The position numbers and the translations under genes are program-made. 45,373 nt of DNA from Micavibrio aeruginosavorus (GTDB lineage: Bacteria > Pseudomonadota > Alphaproteobacteria > Micavibrionales > Micavibrionaceae), in NCBI GenBank assembly GCA_016184045.1, contig JACPDM010000036.1:1-45373 (forward strand), in the 5' to 3' direction. Below, in pieces: positions 8,894-16,313 of this stretch. Numbering within the stretch: position 1 is the stretch's first letter; each line of letters begins with the position of its first letter. Under the pieces are notes generated by a model that had not been told where the DNA came from, ran no database searches, and worked only from the letters and a program-made list of their open reading frames with translations.

Positions 8894-9772
8894 CTATTTC
8901 AGCTTCGTCTTGGTCTGCGGGAAGGTTTTCCAGTATTCGCCTGTGCCTTTGCGGAGAACCCTGTCGCTGTCCAGAATCTCGAAAGGCGTGAATTGCGGCA
9001 GGGTTTTGTATTCCTCATAGAGCGGAACAAAGGGGCGCTCAAGGCACTCTTCGAACAGTTTTTCAAAGCTGTCGATGACGAAATAGGACGCCTGAAAATC
9101 GTCGATATAGTAGCCGGTGCGCAGAACCCGCTCCAGATCGAATTGCAGGTGGTTGGGCGAGGGGTCGTCGAGCGCATATCTTGCCTCCCCGTAGGACGAC
9201 ACGATGCCCGCGCCGTAAATCCTGATATCGTCGCCGTTGCGGATCAGGCCGAATTCGATGGTGTACCAGTTAAGCCGGGCCAGAAACTTGACGCCCTTGT
9301 GGGCAATCGCGTCCTGGCCAGCCTTGCCGTAGGCCTGCATGTAATCGGCATAAGCGGGATTGGTCAGCAGCGGCACATGGCCGAAAACATCGTGAAAAAT
9401 ATCAGGTTCTTCAAGGTAATCCAGCTCTTCCGGCTTGCGGATGAAATTCCCCGCAGGGAACTGGCGGTTTTCCAGCATGCTGAAAAACGGCTTGGAGGGG
9501 ATAAGGCCAGGAACCGCCACCACTTCCCATCCTGTCGCGGCGCGCAGGTTACGGTTCATGATCTCGAAATCGGGGACGCTGTCGGCGGAGAGGCCCAGCG
9601 TTTTCAATCCGGTAAAGTATTCGGAGCAAGCGCGGTTTTGCAAAACGTCCGTCTGGCGCGTGAACAATGCGCCCCATGTCGCGTGGTCTTGCGCGGTATA
9701 GTGGCCCCAGTTCTGGTCGATGATGCAGTCCTCGACACTTTGCGCCTGTAATACGGCATGCCCTTCGGCCAT
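8894..9772 (-). CDS. phhA: Phenylalanine-4-hydroxylase
   Basis: This enzyme of 292 residues converts phenylalanine to tyrosine with a tetrahydropterin cofactor, O2 and a mononuclear non-haem iron. The 2-His-1-Glu iron triad is visible: H127 and H132 in 'DIFHDVFGHVPLL' and E173 in 'WYTIEFGL'. Length and the absence of a regulatory ACT domain fit the bacterial monomeric type. The start at 9772 has a strong GGGAGG ribosome-binding site. It is divergent from the chorismate mutase gene, and the two share a promoter region in which the -35 elements overlap, which brings two aromatic amino acid steps under one intergenic region. No pterin dehydratase gene is adjacent. Confidence 0.96.
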   Translation of the reverse strand: MAEGHAVLQAQSVEDCIIDQNWGHYTAQDHATWGALFTRQTDVLQNRACSEYFTGLKTLGLSADSVPDFEIMNRNLRAATGWEVVAVPGLIPSKPFFSMLENRQFPAGNFIRKPEELDYLEEPDIFHDVFGHVPLLTNPAYADYMQAYGKAGQDAIAHKGVKFLARLNWYTIEFGLIRNGDDIRIYGAGIVSSYGEARYALDDPSPNHLQFDLERVLRTGYYIDDFQASYFVIDSFEKLFEECLERPFVPLYEEYKTLPQFTPFEILDSDRVLRKGTGEYWKTFPQTKTKLK

Positions 9773-9793
9773 TTTTTCCTCCCGTTTTTTCTC

Positions 9794-9823
9794 ATTTTAG
9801 CGTATTTCCATCCCATTTACCAA
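9794..9823 (-). promoter_or_regulatory. Promoter of phhA
   Basis: Read on the minus strand, TTGGTA (9823-9818) is followed after 18 bases by TAAAAT (9799-9794), about 20 bases before the phhA ATG. The -35 occupies the same bases as the -35 of the divergent promoter. Confidence 0.55.
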
Positions 9824-9845
9824 AGGCGGCGGCCTGCGCTATGAT
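9817..9845 (+). promoter_or_regulatory. Promoter of the chorismate mutase - rsmB operon
   Basis: TTACCA at 9817-9822 is spaced 17 bases from TATGAT at 9840-9845, giving a leader of about 26 bases before the ATG at 9878. Its -35 overlaps the -35 of the phhA promoter on the other strand, so the two promoters should compete. Confidence 0.55.
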
Positions 9846-9877
9846 GCGGGCATGAAAGGTGTTTTAAGGAAACTGCC

Positions 9878-10162
9878 ATGGAAATTCTCAAACCCTATCG
9901 TGTGCGCATTGATGCGCTGGATGACAGGATCGTCGATCTGCTGATCGAACGGATCGGAATTATTCGCGAAGTCGGCCATCTGAAGGCGCGGGAGAACATT
10001 CCAGCCGTCCTTCCCGACCGCGTTGTAGAAGTGCGCGAGCGCGCCGCAACGCGGGCGGCGATCAAGGGGCTCGACCCCGATCTGGTGCGGCAGCTTTACA
10101 CGATCCTGATCGATTACAGCTGCAACCTCGAAGAAGAAATAAAAAAAGAAAAAGCCGCGTGA
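9878..10162 (+). CDS. Chorismate mutase, AroQ type
   Basis: A 94-residue all-helical protein of the AroQ class that converts chorismate to prephenate, the committed step to phenylalanine and tyrosine. The AroQ pattern is clear: 'RVRIDALDDRIVDLLIERI' for helix 1, 'VGHLKARENIPA' with the conserved Lys, then 'DRVVEVRERA' and a C-terminal helix. It is a stand-alone domain without a prephenate dehydratase fusion. The Lys/Glu-rich C-terminus overlaps the rsmB start, indicating translational coupling. It is divergent from phhA, which acts later in the same aromatic branch. Some homologues of this short type act as isochorismate-pyruvate lyases; that cannot be excluded. Confidence 0.9.
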   Translation: MEILKPYRVRIDALDDRIVDLLIERIGIIREVGHLKARENIPAVLPDRVVEVRERAATRAAIKGLDPDLVRQLYTILIDYSCNLEEEIKKEKAA

Positions 10163-11499
10163 TGCACCAGCCCGATCTTTACGCAGAAGCGCAAATTTCT
10201 CCCGACATCCTGCAATCGCGCAAGGTCGCGCTGGCTTTGCTCGAAGTCGTGCTGGGGCGGCGCATGCCGCTGGACCAGGCGCTTGATGAGAACCGGGATT
10301 TGCCGAATCTTCCTGTGAGGGACCGCGCCTTCGTGCGGATGCTGGTGGCGACGACCCTGCGCCGTCTGGGGCAAATCGACGCCTTGATCCGGCAGGCGAC
10401 GGATCGCGGGGAGCCGCCGTCCCCGCCCGTCCTGCATCATATCCTGCGACTTGGTATCGCCCAGATTTTGTTCATGAACGTCCCCGATCATGCGGCGGTC
10501 GATACTGCCGTCCGGCTGGCGGAAACGGCGGGGCTGTCGCGGCAGAAAGGCTTCGTCAACGCCGTCCTTCGCCGCATCACGCGCGAGGGGCGCGACTGGC
10601 TCGCAAAACAGGATGACGCCCGCCTTAATCTTCCGGAATGGCTGATGAGCGTTTGGATCGCCGATTACGGCCTCAAAACCGCGGCGGATATGGCGCAGGC
10701 TTCTCTCAGCGAAGCGCCGCTTGATATTACCCTCAAAGACCCCGCGCATACCCTGCATTGGTCCGGGATGCTGGAAGCCTCGGTTTTGCCGACGGGCAGC
10801 TTGCGCCGCGCGGCGGGCGGGAATGTACAGGAACTCCCTGGCTATCATGACGGCATGTGGTGGATTCAGGATGCGGCCGCTGCCATTCCGGCAAAACTTT
10901 TCGGGCCGCTTCAGGGCAAAACCGTTGTCGATCTCTGCGCCGCGCCCGGCGGAAAATCGGCGCAGCTTGCCGCGGGCGGGGCCAGTGTGATCGCCCTTGA
11001 TCGTTCGGCCCGGCGCATTCAGCGGCTGGAAGAAAATATCCGCCGCTTGCGGCTTGATAAAAACGTCACGACCGAAGCCGCGGATGCCGCCGTGTGGAAG
11101 CCGAAAATCTGGGTCGATGCGGTCTTGCTCGATGCTCCCTGTTCGGCCACCGGGACCATCCGCCGCCATCCCGACGTGCTGCATGCCAAGACCCCCGAGG
11201 ACGTCGAAAGGCTGACGGAATTGCAGGCGCGTCTTCTTGAGAACGCGGCTTCGATGCTGGAGACAAGCGGAATTCTGGTATACTGCACCTGTTCGCTGCA
11301 AAAGGCTGAAGGCGAAGCGCAGATCGAATCTTTCCTGCACCACCATCCGGAGATGAAGCGCCTGCCGATCACGGCGGAGGACGTTCCCGGGGTGGAGGAA
11401 AGCCTGACGGCTGAAGGCGATTTGCGCATTCTGCCCATGCATCTTGCGGCGCATGGCGGCATGGACGGGTTTTATATCGCGCGGCTGGTCAAGGGCTAG
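10162..11499 (+). CDS. rsmB: 16S rRNA m5C967 methyltransferase RsmB
   Basis: The protein has about 445 residues. An N-terminal NusB-like helical RNA-binding domain (residues ~15-150) is followed by a SAM-dependent methyltransferase with motif I 'VVDLCAAPGGKSAQLA'. The two catalytic Cys are in 'DAPCSATGTIRRHPD' and 'YCTCSLQKAEGE'. It methylates cytosine 967 of 16S rRNA. ATG at 10162 shares one base with the chorismate mutase stop; a GTG at 10159 just before it is also possible. Its TAG stop and that of the convergent nucleoside hydrolase share a CTAG palindrome at 11496-11499. Confidence 0.95.
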   Translation: MHQPDLYAEAQISPDILQSRKVALALLEVVLGRRMPLDQALDENRDLPNLPVRDRAFVRMLVATTLRRLGQIDALIRQATDRGEPPSPPVLHHILRLGIAQILFMNVPDHAAVDTAVRLAETAGLSRQKGFVNAVLRRITREGRDWLAKQDDARLNLPEWLMSVWIADYGLKTAADMAQASLSEAPLDITLKDPAHTLHWSGMLEASVLPTGSLRRAAGGNVQELPGYHDGMWWIQDAAAAIPAKLFGPLQGKTVVDLCAAPGGKSAQLAAGGASVIALDRSARRIQRLEENIRRLRLDKNVTTEAADAAVWKPKIWVDAVLLDAPCSATGTIRRHPDVLHAKTPEDVERLTELQARLLENAASMLETSGILVYCTCSLQKAEGEAQIESFLHHHPEMKRLPITAEDVPGVEESLTAEGDLRILPMHLAAHGGMDGFYIARLVKG

Positions 11500-12428
11500 C
11501 CCGATCCGGCCCGCAGCAGGGCGGCGGCACGGGCCTTTTTAAATCTCTCCGGATCGACGGCCATGGCGACGGAAACATTCGGCGTTTGCGGTTCTTGGGG
11601 GCGTTTCTCCGCGATGCTCATTCCGGCTGTGTGCTCGCCCCTTGTTTCGACGACGATATCCATGTCCACCAGCGTGAACGCCGCCGGATCGATCAGGTAA
11701 AACGCTGCAATCGCATCGTAAACCAGCGCCCCTTTGGCCCCGCGCTTTTGGGCCATCTCATCGATGAAATGCGCCATCATGGCCGTCATGGGCCCGTGCA
11801 GCGGCGCGCCTTTCAGCGATTCGAAAAAATCAAGCGGCAAGGCATTGCTCATGCAGGGGTCGAGCGGGATCAGCGTTTTTTTCAAAGGCGCGCGCAGGAC
11901 GATATCCGCCGCTTCCGGGTCGATGAAAAAATTGAATTCCGCCATGCGGCTCATATTGCCGCAGACATCGATTGCGCCGCCCATAATCACGATATCGCGG
12001 ATCAGGCCTGGCAATTGCGGATCTTTCTGGAAGGCGCTGGCGATGTTGCTCAGCGGGCCGATGGCAAGCAATCGGATTTCTCCGGGATTGGCGCGCACGA
12101 TTTCGACGATTTTGTCGGCGGCAAGGGTATCGAGATCATAGCGCGTGGCGCGCATATCAATCCCCGCGATTCCATGCTCGCCATGGATCACGGCCTTGGC
12201 GAGTGGACGGGCGATGGGCCCGGCCTCCCCGGAATGGACGGGGATGTCGCGCCGCTTTGCCAGATCAAGGATAGCGCAGGCATTGCGGGTGACATTCTCT
12301 ATCGTGGAGTTCCCTGCCACCGTGGTTACGGCCAGAATATCCATTCCCGCCTTCCCAAGCAGCAGGAGCAGCGCCAGCGCATCGTCCGCGCCGGAATCGG
12401 TATCGATAATGATCTTGCTTGCGGTCAT
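11496..12428 (-). CDS. Inosine-uridine preferring nucleoside hydrolase
   Basis: A 310-residue enzyme that hydrolyses the N-glycosidic bond of ribonucleosides to base and ribose, for purine or pyrimidine salvage. The N-terminal Ca2+-binding signature 'DTDSGADDALAL' (residues 9-20) is diagnostic. 'IGPLSNIA', 'IVIMGGA', 'EFNFFIDPEAADIVL' and 'VYDAIAAFYLIDP' also match the family. The ATG at 12428 places the signature at the usual distance; a longer frame exists but reaches into the trp-type leader region. It is divergent from the attenuated operon. Substrate preference cannot be read from the sequence. Confidence 0.93.
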   Translation of the reverse strand: MTASKIIIDTDSGADDALALLLLLGKAGMDILAVTTVAGNSTIENVTRNACAILDLAKRRDIPVHSGEAGPIARPLAKAVIHGEHGIAGIDMRATRYDLDTLAADKIVEIVRANPGEIRLLAIGPLSNIASAFQKDPQLPGLIRDIVIMGGAIDVCGNMSRMAEFNFFIDPEAADIVLRAPLKKTLIPLDPCMSNALPLDFFESLKGAPLHGPMTAMMAHFIDEMAQKRGAKGALVYDAIAAFYLIDPAAFTLVDMDIVVETRGEHTAGMSIAEKRPQEPQTPNVSVAMAVDPERFKKARAAALLRAGSG

Positions 12429-12485
12429 CGCGGGTTTTACTGCCTTCCGTACGGCATGATACAAAAAGCGCCCGGAAATTAAAGT

Positions 12486-12514
12486 TTGCCATTTTTGCCG
12501 CATCGCATTATAAA
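12486..12514 (+). promoter_or_regulatory. Promoter of the tryptophan-attenuated operon
   Basis: TTGCCA (12486-12491) and TATAAA (12509-12514) are separated by 17 bases. The -10 element ends 6 bases before the ATG of the leader peptide at 12521, so transcription should begin at or next to that A. This is a leaderless arrangement, as reported for trpL of Sinorhizobium meliloti. Confidence 0.7.
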
Positions 12515-12520
12515 CGGAAC

Positions 12521-12598
12521 ATGGTCAAAATTCTGAACGCACAATCCCTGTCCTGGTGGCGCGCAACCGAAAAACGGTTCTGCGCCGATCACGTCTGA
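12521..12598 (+). CDS. Leader peptide with tandem Trp codons (TrpL-like)
   Basis: A 25-codon frame from ATG 12521 to TGA 12596-12598 encodes M-V-K-I-L-N-A-Q-S-L-S-W-W-R-A-T-E-K-R-F-C-A-D-H-V. The adjacent TGG codons lie at 12554-12559. A strong promoter ends 6 bases upstream and no ribosome-binding site fits between, so it is probably translated from a leaderless mRNA. The Trp pair sits at the foot of hairpin 1:2 and the stop lies just past region 2, exactly where a stalled or finished ribosome would choose between RNA folds. It is too short for ordinary gene calling. I infer that it senses charged tRNA-Trp. Confidence 0.85.
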   Translation: MVKILNAQSLSWWRATEKRFCADHV

Positions 12599-12659
12599 TT
12601 TTACACCCCCTGTAAACGAAAGAATGATCGCCCCGGAACCAGAAATGGCCGGGTTTTTT
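12558..12659 (+). promoter_or_regulatory. trp-type transcription attenuator
   Basis: Hairpin 1:2 pairs GGCGC (12558-12562) with GCGCC (12582-12586) and AACCG (12565-12569) with CGGTT (12575-12579), with a loop of five A. The antiterminator 2:3 pairs GGTTCTG (12576-12582) with CGGAACC (12634-12640), seven pairs with one G-U. The terminator 3:4 uses 12632-12653. Regions 2 and 3 are thus each shared by competing folds. A small perfect hairpin, TTTACA/TGTAAA with a C5 loop (12600-12616), lies between. A ribosome stalled on the Trp codons would open 1:2 and allow 2:3, giving read-through when charged tRNA-Trp is scarce. The fold was found by eye; energies were not computed. Confidence 0.85.
12632..12659 (+). 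terminator. Attenuator terminator (hairpin 3:4)
   Basis: CCCGG (12632-12636) pairs with CCGGG (12649-12653) and CCA (12639-12641) with TGG (12646-12648), with an AA bulge and a GAAA tetraloop. Six T follow at 12654-12659. It lies 66 bases before the structural gene, so it must be read through for expression. Confidence 0.85.
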
Positions 12660-12725
12660 GTTTTCTTCTGATCCCTGCATTTCCGGTTCCGGCGGCTCCC
12701 TTGAACGAAACGAAGGAGACTCCGC

Positions 12726-13793
12726 ATGCAAACGAACCCGGCCTATGACATCCGGCAGGAATTTGGCGCTGACTATACGCCGGAAGTTAAACAGAAACTT
12801 GATTTTTCAAACGCCGAAAACCCGCTGGGCTGCTCGCCCGCGGCCGCCGGCGCAATCCGGCAATATGCCGGGATCGTCCATCACTACCCCGCGCTGTATG
12901 GCGACAGGCTGGCAGAAGCCTTGCGCGATCTGCATACGGCGACCTTGCCGGGCTTTGATATCCTCTGCACCGCCGGGGCGGGCGCGGGCATTCTCCTGTG
13001 CGTGCAGGCTTTTATAGCGCCCGGCGGCAATGTCGTCCTGCCAGAGTTGACATTTCCGCTTGCGGTTTGCGGCGCGACCATAATGGGAGGCGCAGGGCGC
13101 AAGGTCGCGGTCGGGAATGATCTGCGCCTTGATCTTGAGGCTCTGGCGAAGGCCTGCGATTCCGCAACCGGAATGATTTTCCTCTGCAACCCCAACAATC
13201 CTACCGGCGAAGTCATCCCGCCGGAACGCATTGTCGATCTGTGCGCAAGGGTCGATGTTCCGGTCGTGGTTTCGGAAGCCAATGCCGATTACGCCGGGAT
13301 CAGCCTTCTCGATCTTCCTGCGTTGCCGCGCAATCTGGTGATGATCCGGTCGTTTTCCAAAATTTACGGCCTTGCCGGGATGCGCGTCGGTTATATCGCC
13401 GCGCATGGCGATGTCATGCGCCGTTTGCGGCAGGCCTGCTGTCCATTCACTGTTGGCGTATTGGCAGAGCAGGCGGCGCTGGCGGCGCTTGCTGATACCG
13501 ATCACCTCAGGCGCAGCCGCGCCATGATGGACAGGCAGCGCGATCTGGTCACGCGCGGCCTGAAGGACATGGGGCTTGATGTCTTTCCGTCGCAGTCAAA
13601 CACGGTGTTTTTCCGTGCCCCGCAATCGTTCGGATCGGCATCTGAATTCGCGGCGCTTCTTCACGCGCTGGGGTGCAGTGTTGTGGATGGCGGGCATTTC
13701 TGCGAACGCGCGCGACATCATGTGCGGATCACGCCCAGAACGGAGAGGGAAAACGTCGATTTCCTCAACCTTGTCCAGGAGATCGCGTCATGA
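12726..13793 (+). CDS. HisC-like PLP-dependent aminotransferase-fold protein with altered cofactor motif
   Basis: The protein has 355 residues and fold-type I PLP features of the histidinol-phosphate aminotransferase family: 'NPNNPTG' (155-161), the Schiff-base Lys212 in 'SFSKIYGLAGMRVGY', and 'VRITPRTERENVDFL' near the end. The motif that is normally Asp-Glu-Ala-Tyr reads S183-E184-A185-N186 (TCG at 13272-13274). The Asp contacts the PLP ring nitrogen and the Tyr its O3', so both contacts are lost. The usual 'G-x-D/S-E' phosphate-binding loop is also changed, to 'GAGAGIL'. A strong AAGGAG site at 12713-12718 precedes the ATG. It is the first gene behind the Trp attenuator, so the substrate may be Trp-related; that is inference. 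Confidence 0.88.
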   Translation: MQTNPAYDIRQEFGADYTPEVKQKLDFSNAENPLGCSPAAAGAIRQYAGIVHHYPALYGDRLAEALRDLHTATLPGFDILCTAGAGAGILLCVQAFIAPGGNVVLPELTFPLAVCGATIMGGAGRKVAVGNDLRLDLEALAKACDSATGMIFLCNPNNPTGEVIPPERIVDLCARVDVPVVVSEANADYAGISLLDLPALPRNLVMIRSFSKIYGLAGMRVGYIAAHGDVMRRLRQACCPFTVGVLAEQAALAALADTDHLRRSRAMMDRQRDLVTRGLKDMGLDVFPSQSNTVFFRAPQSFGSASEFAALLHALGCSVVDGGHFCERARHHVRITPRTERENVDFLNLVQEIAS

Positions 13794-14627
13794 TGACATC
13801 CGAAAACTCAAAGCTTTTTATCAAGGCCTTGCCGATGACGGGTGCAGATGATCGCGAAAGCGGAGCCGTCTTCTTTGGCACAGGTCTTGTAACGACAAAG
13901 GCTGTGTCGGAAGGTCTGCCGTTCGATTTTCTTTCGCTTGTCGCGGCGGCGGACATCATCCGGCAGCAAAGCCCTGCGCCGGGAATGATTGTGCAAGGCG
14001 ACAGCGCGCGGCATTGCGGATATTTTCGGCATTGCATCGTCCTATACAATTCTGCGCGGCAGCACTATCAAAAGCGACCATGCCCGCCAGGAGCTCATGG
14101 AAAAAACGCGGGAATATGCGGCAAAGGCAGGTCTGCCCCCGGGGGCCGAAGGCTATGTCATGGAGCAACTGGCTGATATGGCCTATCTGCGCCGCCGGTA
14201 TGGCGGGAAGGTCAAACTGTCATGGACGATGGCCCGCAACGAAAATGCGCTGGGCAAGGGGTTCGATGAATCGTTTTTCGACTGGCATTATCAGGCGTGC
14301 TTTTCCGGCGATCCGGATGTCGCGATCGATTTCGCCTATATCCAGCCCGGGCGCCGTCTTGATCCGAAAGCCAACCGCGCCTGCCCCTATACGGTTGTTG
14401 CGGGCGAGCCGCGCCTGCCCCTGCGCGCAGGGTTTAACCGGGCGGCCCTCTTGGAGAAAAGCGGTTTGACTTCCGTAAGCGAGACCTATCGCGAAGCTGT
14501 GCGTTATTGGGGCATGATTACGGATACGCTGGAATCTGTTTTCGACCTGAAGGGGATTCCGAAAAGTCACGATGAAGACCGCATCGATGCCCTGCAACGC
14601 CGTCTAGCGGCTGTTGTCTTGACATAA
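13790..14627 (+). pseudogene. Unrecognised protein, second gene of the Trp-attenuated operon, apparent frameshift
   Basis: The start at 13790 overlaps the aminotransferase stop by 4 bases (ATGA), with CAGGAG upstream. The first frame carries 'GAVFFGTGLVTTKAVSEGLPFDFLSLVAAADIIRQ' and 'PGMIVQGDS'. Coding then continues in the +1 frame from about 14005 with 'GIADIFGIASSYTILRG' through to 14627. One extra base within the G/C-rich run at 14003-14013 would join them into a protein of ~279 residues. A Rossmann-type opening, a 'QLADMAYLRR...GKVKLSW' segment and 'RACPY' vaguely recall class I aminoacyl-tRNA synthetase cores such as TrpRS, but no HIGH or KMSKS motif is evident. I assign no function. 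Confidence 0.65.
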
Positions 14628-14732
14628 GGGAAGGTGCGCGGGGGCTTGCGTTCCGTCCCGGTTTGATTAGTCTTGAGTGCATCAATGAATCGCCAGCAGA
14701 AAAAAGGCGATCGCGAACTGGGAGACTAAAAA

Positions 14733-16274
14733 TTGGGACCGTCAAAGGGCTTTCTGGCCCGGCATTTTCATGCCGCCAGCCAGAATGGTTTTCTGCATTT
14801 TTTCAGGAAGAAACTTGTGGCCATGGGTTTGGCCCTGCCTCTTCTGGCCCTGCCCGCCGGGGGTGCCTTTGCGCAACCGGAATCCGCGCCGCCACGCGAT
14901 AACGAAGGTCCGCAAACCCGGTATTCCCAAATGGTGCAGGATTATAACAGCCGCTTTGCGGTGAGCAGCGCGGCGTACCGCCAGATTCTTTACATTGACC
15001 GCGATGACATTGCCGCGCGTATCGCTCTGATGCCCGGGGGAATGTCCGAAGCGGCAGCCATAACCAAGGCGGTTGAGGATTATGTTTTCGAGAAAAGCGG
15101 TTTTCGTCTTGATGAGCCTTATATCGCTCTGGTCGTCGAGGCGATGAATGCGGGCGCGGGGCAAGCCTTGCCGACGCCTTACAAGAGCAAGGATGGTGAT
15201 GGCGCGATCTGCCTGATAACCGGCCATAATCCGGATGTTGCCGTGCAAGAGCAGCAGCGGCGTATCATGGGGCTTTATCCCGGCATTCATGACGATTTCC
15301 GCAAGCGCCCTGTCCAGCGCAACCTGTCGCCGGATGTCATGGAGCGTTTTACCGATTATCATGAACTTGGGCATTGCATGGATCAGCATTACCTTCCCGT
15401 GTTCATGAGCGACAGCAACGCGCGTTACGATTTCAACAGGCAGCTTGCCCTGACTCATCAGTCGGAGGCCTATGCCGAGATTTTTGCAACCCTGATGCTG
15501 GCGCGGGACGGCGAAGCGGATATCGCCGCCATCCGGGCCGATCACCGGCTTGTCAGCATGGCGACCAACGGGTATTTGCTGGCGCAAATGGCGGGGTGGG
15601 ATCAGATTGAAAAATTTGTCGGCTATATTTATGCCCTGCATGAGGGATTGTGGGAGACGCAGCGCGAAATCGACCGCATCGGCCGCGACAAGATTCGCGC
15701 CATGACGCCGCAGGAACTGGCCGATATCGCCTATCAGGTGGCCGAGAAAGACGCCATGCGCCGCAAGGGGGCGGACTTTGCCGTCACATATTTGCTTGAG
15801 CATAAATTCGATCTTTCCGGGTGGGAGGAACTGCGTCATGAAGTCCCGCATATAGAGGCGGCCTATCAGATCGCAGTACAGGTGCGGGAACAGATCGTGC
15901 AGGCTTTCATCCGCACATTCGGGGCGGATGTTTTTGACCCCTCGCGCCCCGCCTATGCCCAGATTGTTCGCGATGTTCCGCCGGAATACTCCGTAGCCAG
16001 AGATGCCGCGGCAGTGGCTTCGGCGCGCGATCAGATGACGCGAACCTTGCTGGATGCGGCTGGCGGTCCGGGGGCGCGCGAAGTCGATATCCTGCGTGCA
16101 TCCGTCCGTGAGAAAGAGCGCCTGCGCGCGATCATCGATTCCCGGGCCCGCAGCGAAGGGGAGCGGGCGCAGGCCATGCTCGATCTTTTTGTCATGAGCG
16201 ACGCCATGCGTCAGGCCGTGACGGCGCTTCGCCCGCTGCAAGCCCCGGTGTTGATGCGGCTGAAAGTGGCTTGA
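14733..16274 (+). CDS. Exported HExxH putative metallopeptidase
   Basis: The protein has 513 residues. A TTG start at 14733 is chosen because it follows a GGGAGA ribosome-binding site; it gives a long N-region and a hydrophobic signal peptide ending in 'AGGAFA' (residue ~47). An ATG at 14823 would leave only the hydrophobic core. The mature protein has a zincin motif H210-E-L-G-H214 and, ~30 residues on, 'HQSEAYAEIFATL', whose E244 or E249 could be the third zinc ligand as in gluzincins. The rest is helical and Arg/Ala-rich. I infer a periplasmic zinc peptidase; I do not recognise the family. Confidence 0.75.
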   Translation: MGPSKGFLARHFHAASQNGFLHFFRKKLVAMGLALPLLALPAGGAFAQPESAPPRDNEGPQTRYSQMVQDYNSRFAVSSAAYRQILYIDRDDIAARIALMPGGMSEAAAITKAVEDYVFEKSGFRLDEPYIALVVEAMNAGAGQALPTPYKSKDGDGAICLITGHNPDVAVQEQQRRIMGLYPGIHDDFRKRPVQRNLSPDVMERFTDYHELGHCMDQHYLPVFMSDSNARYDFNRQLALTHQSEAYAEIFATLMLARDGEADIAAIRADHRLVSMATNGYLLAQMAGWDQIEKFVGYIYALHEGLWETQREIDRIGRDKIRAMTPQELADIAYQVAEKDAMRRKGADFAVTYLLEHKFDLSGWEELRHEVPHIEAAYQIAVQVREQIVQAFIRTFGADVFDPSRPAYAQIVRDVPPEYSVARDAAAVASARDQMTRTLLDAAGGPGAREVDILRASVREKERLRAIIDSRARSEGERAQAMLDLFVMSDAMRQAVTALRPLQAPVLMRLKVA

Positions 16275-16313
16275 GCGTCACTCTTAAATTATGAAAACAA
16301 TAAAAACCGAAAA

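Noticed and set aside
14689-14712. ATCGCC/GGCGAT inverted repeat before the metallopeptidase gene
   Set aside because: Six pairs with an 11-base A-rich loop and no U tract; could be chance and was not called as a terminator or operator.
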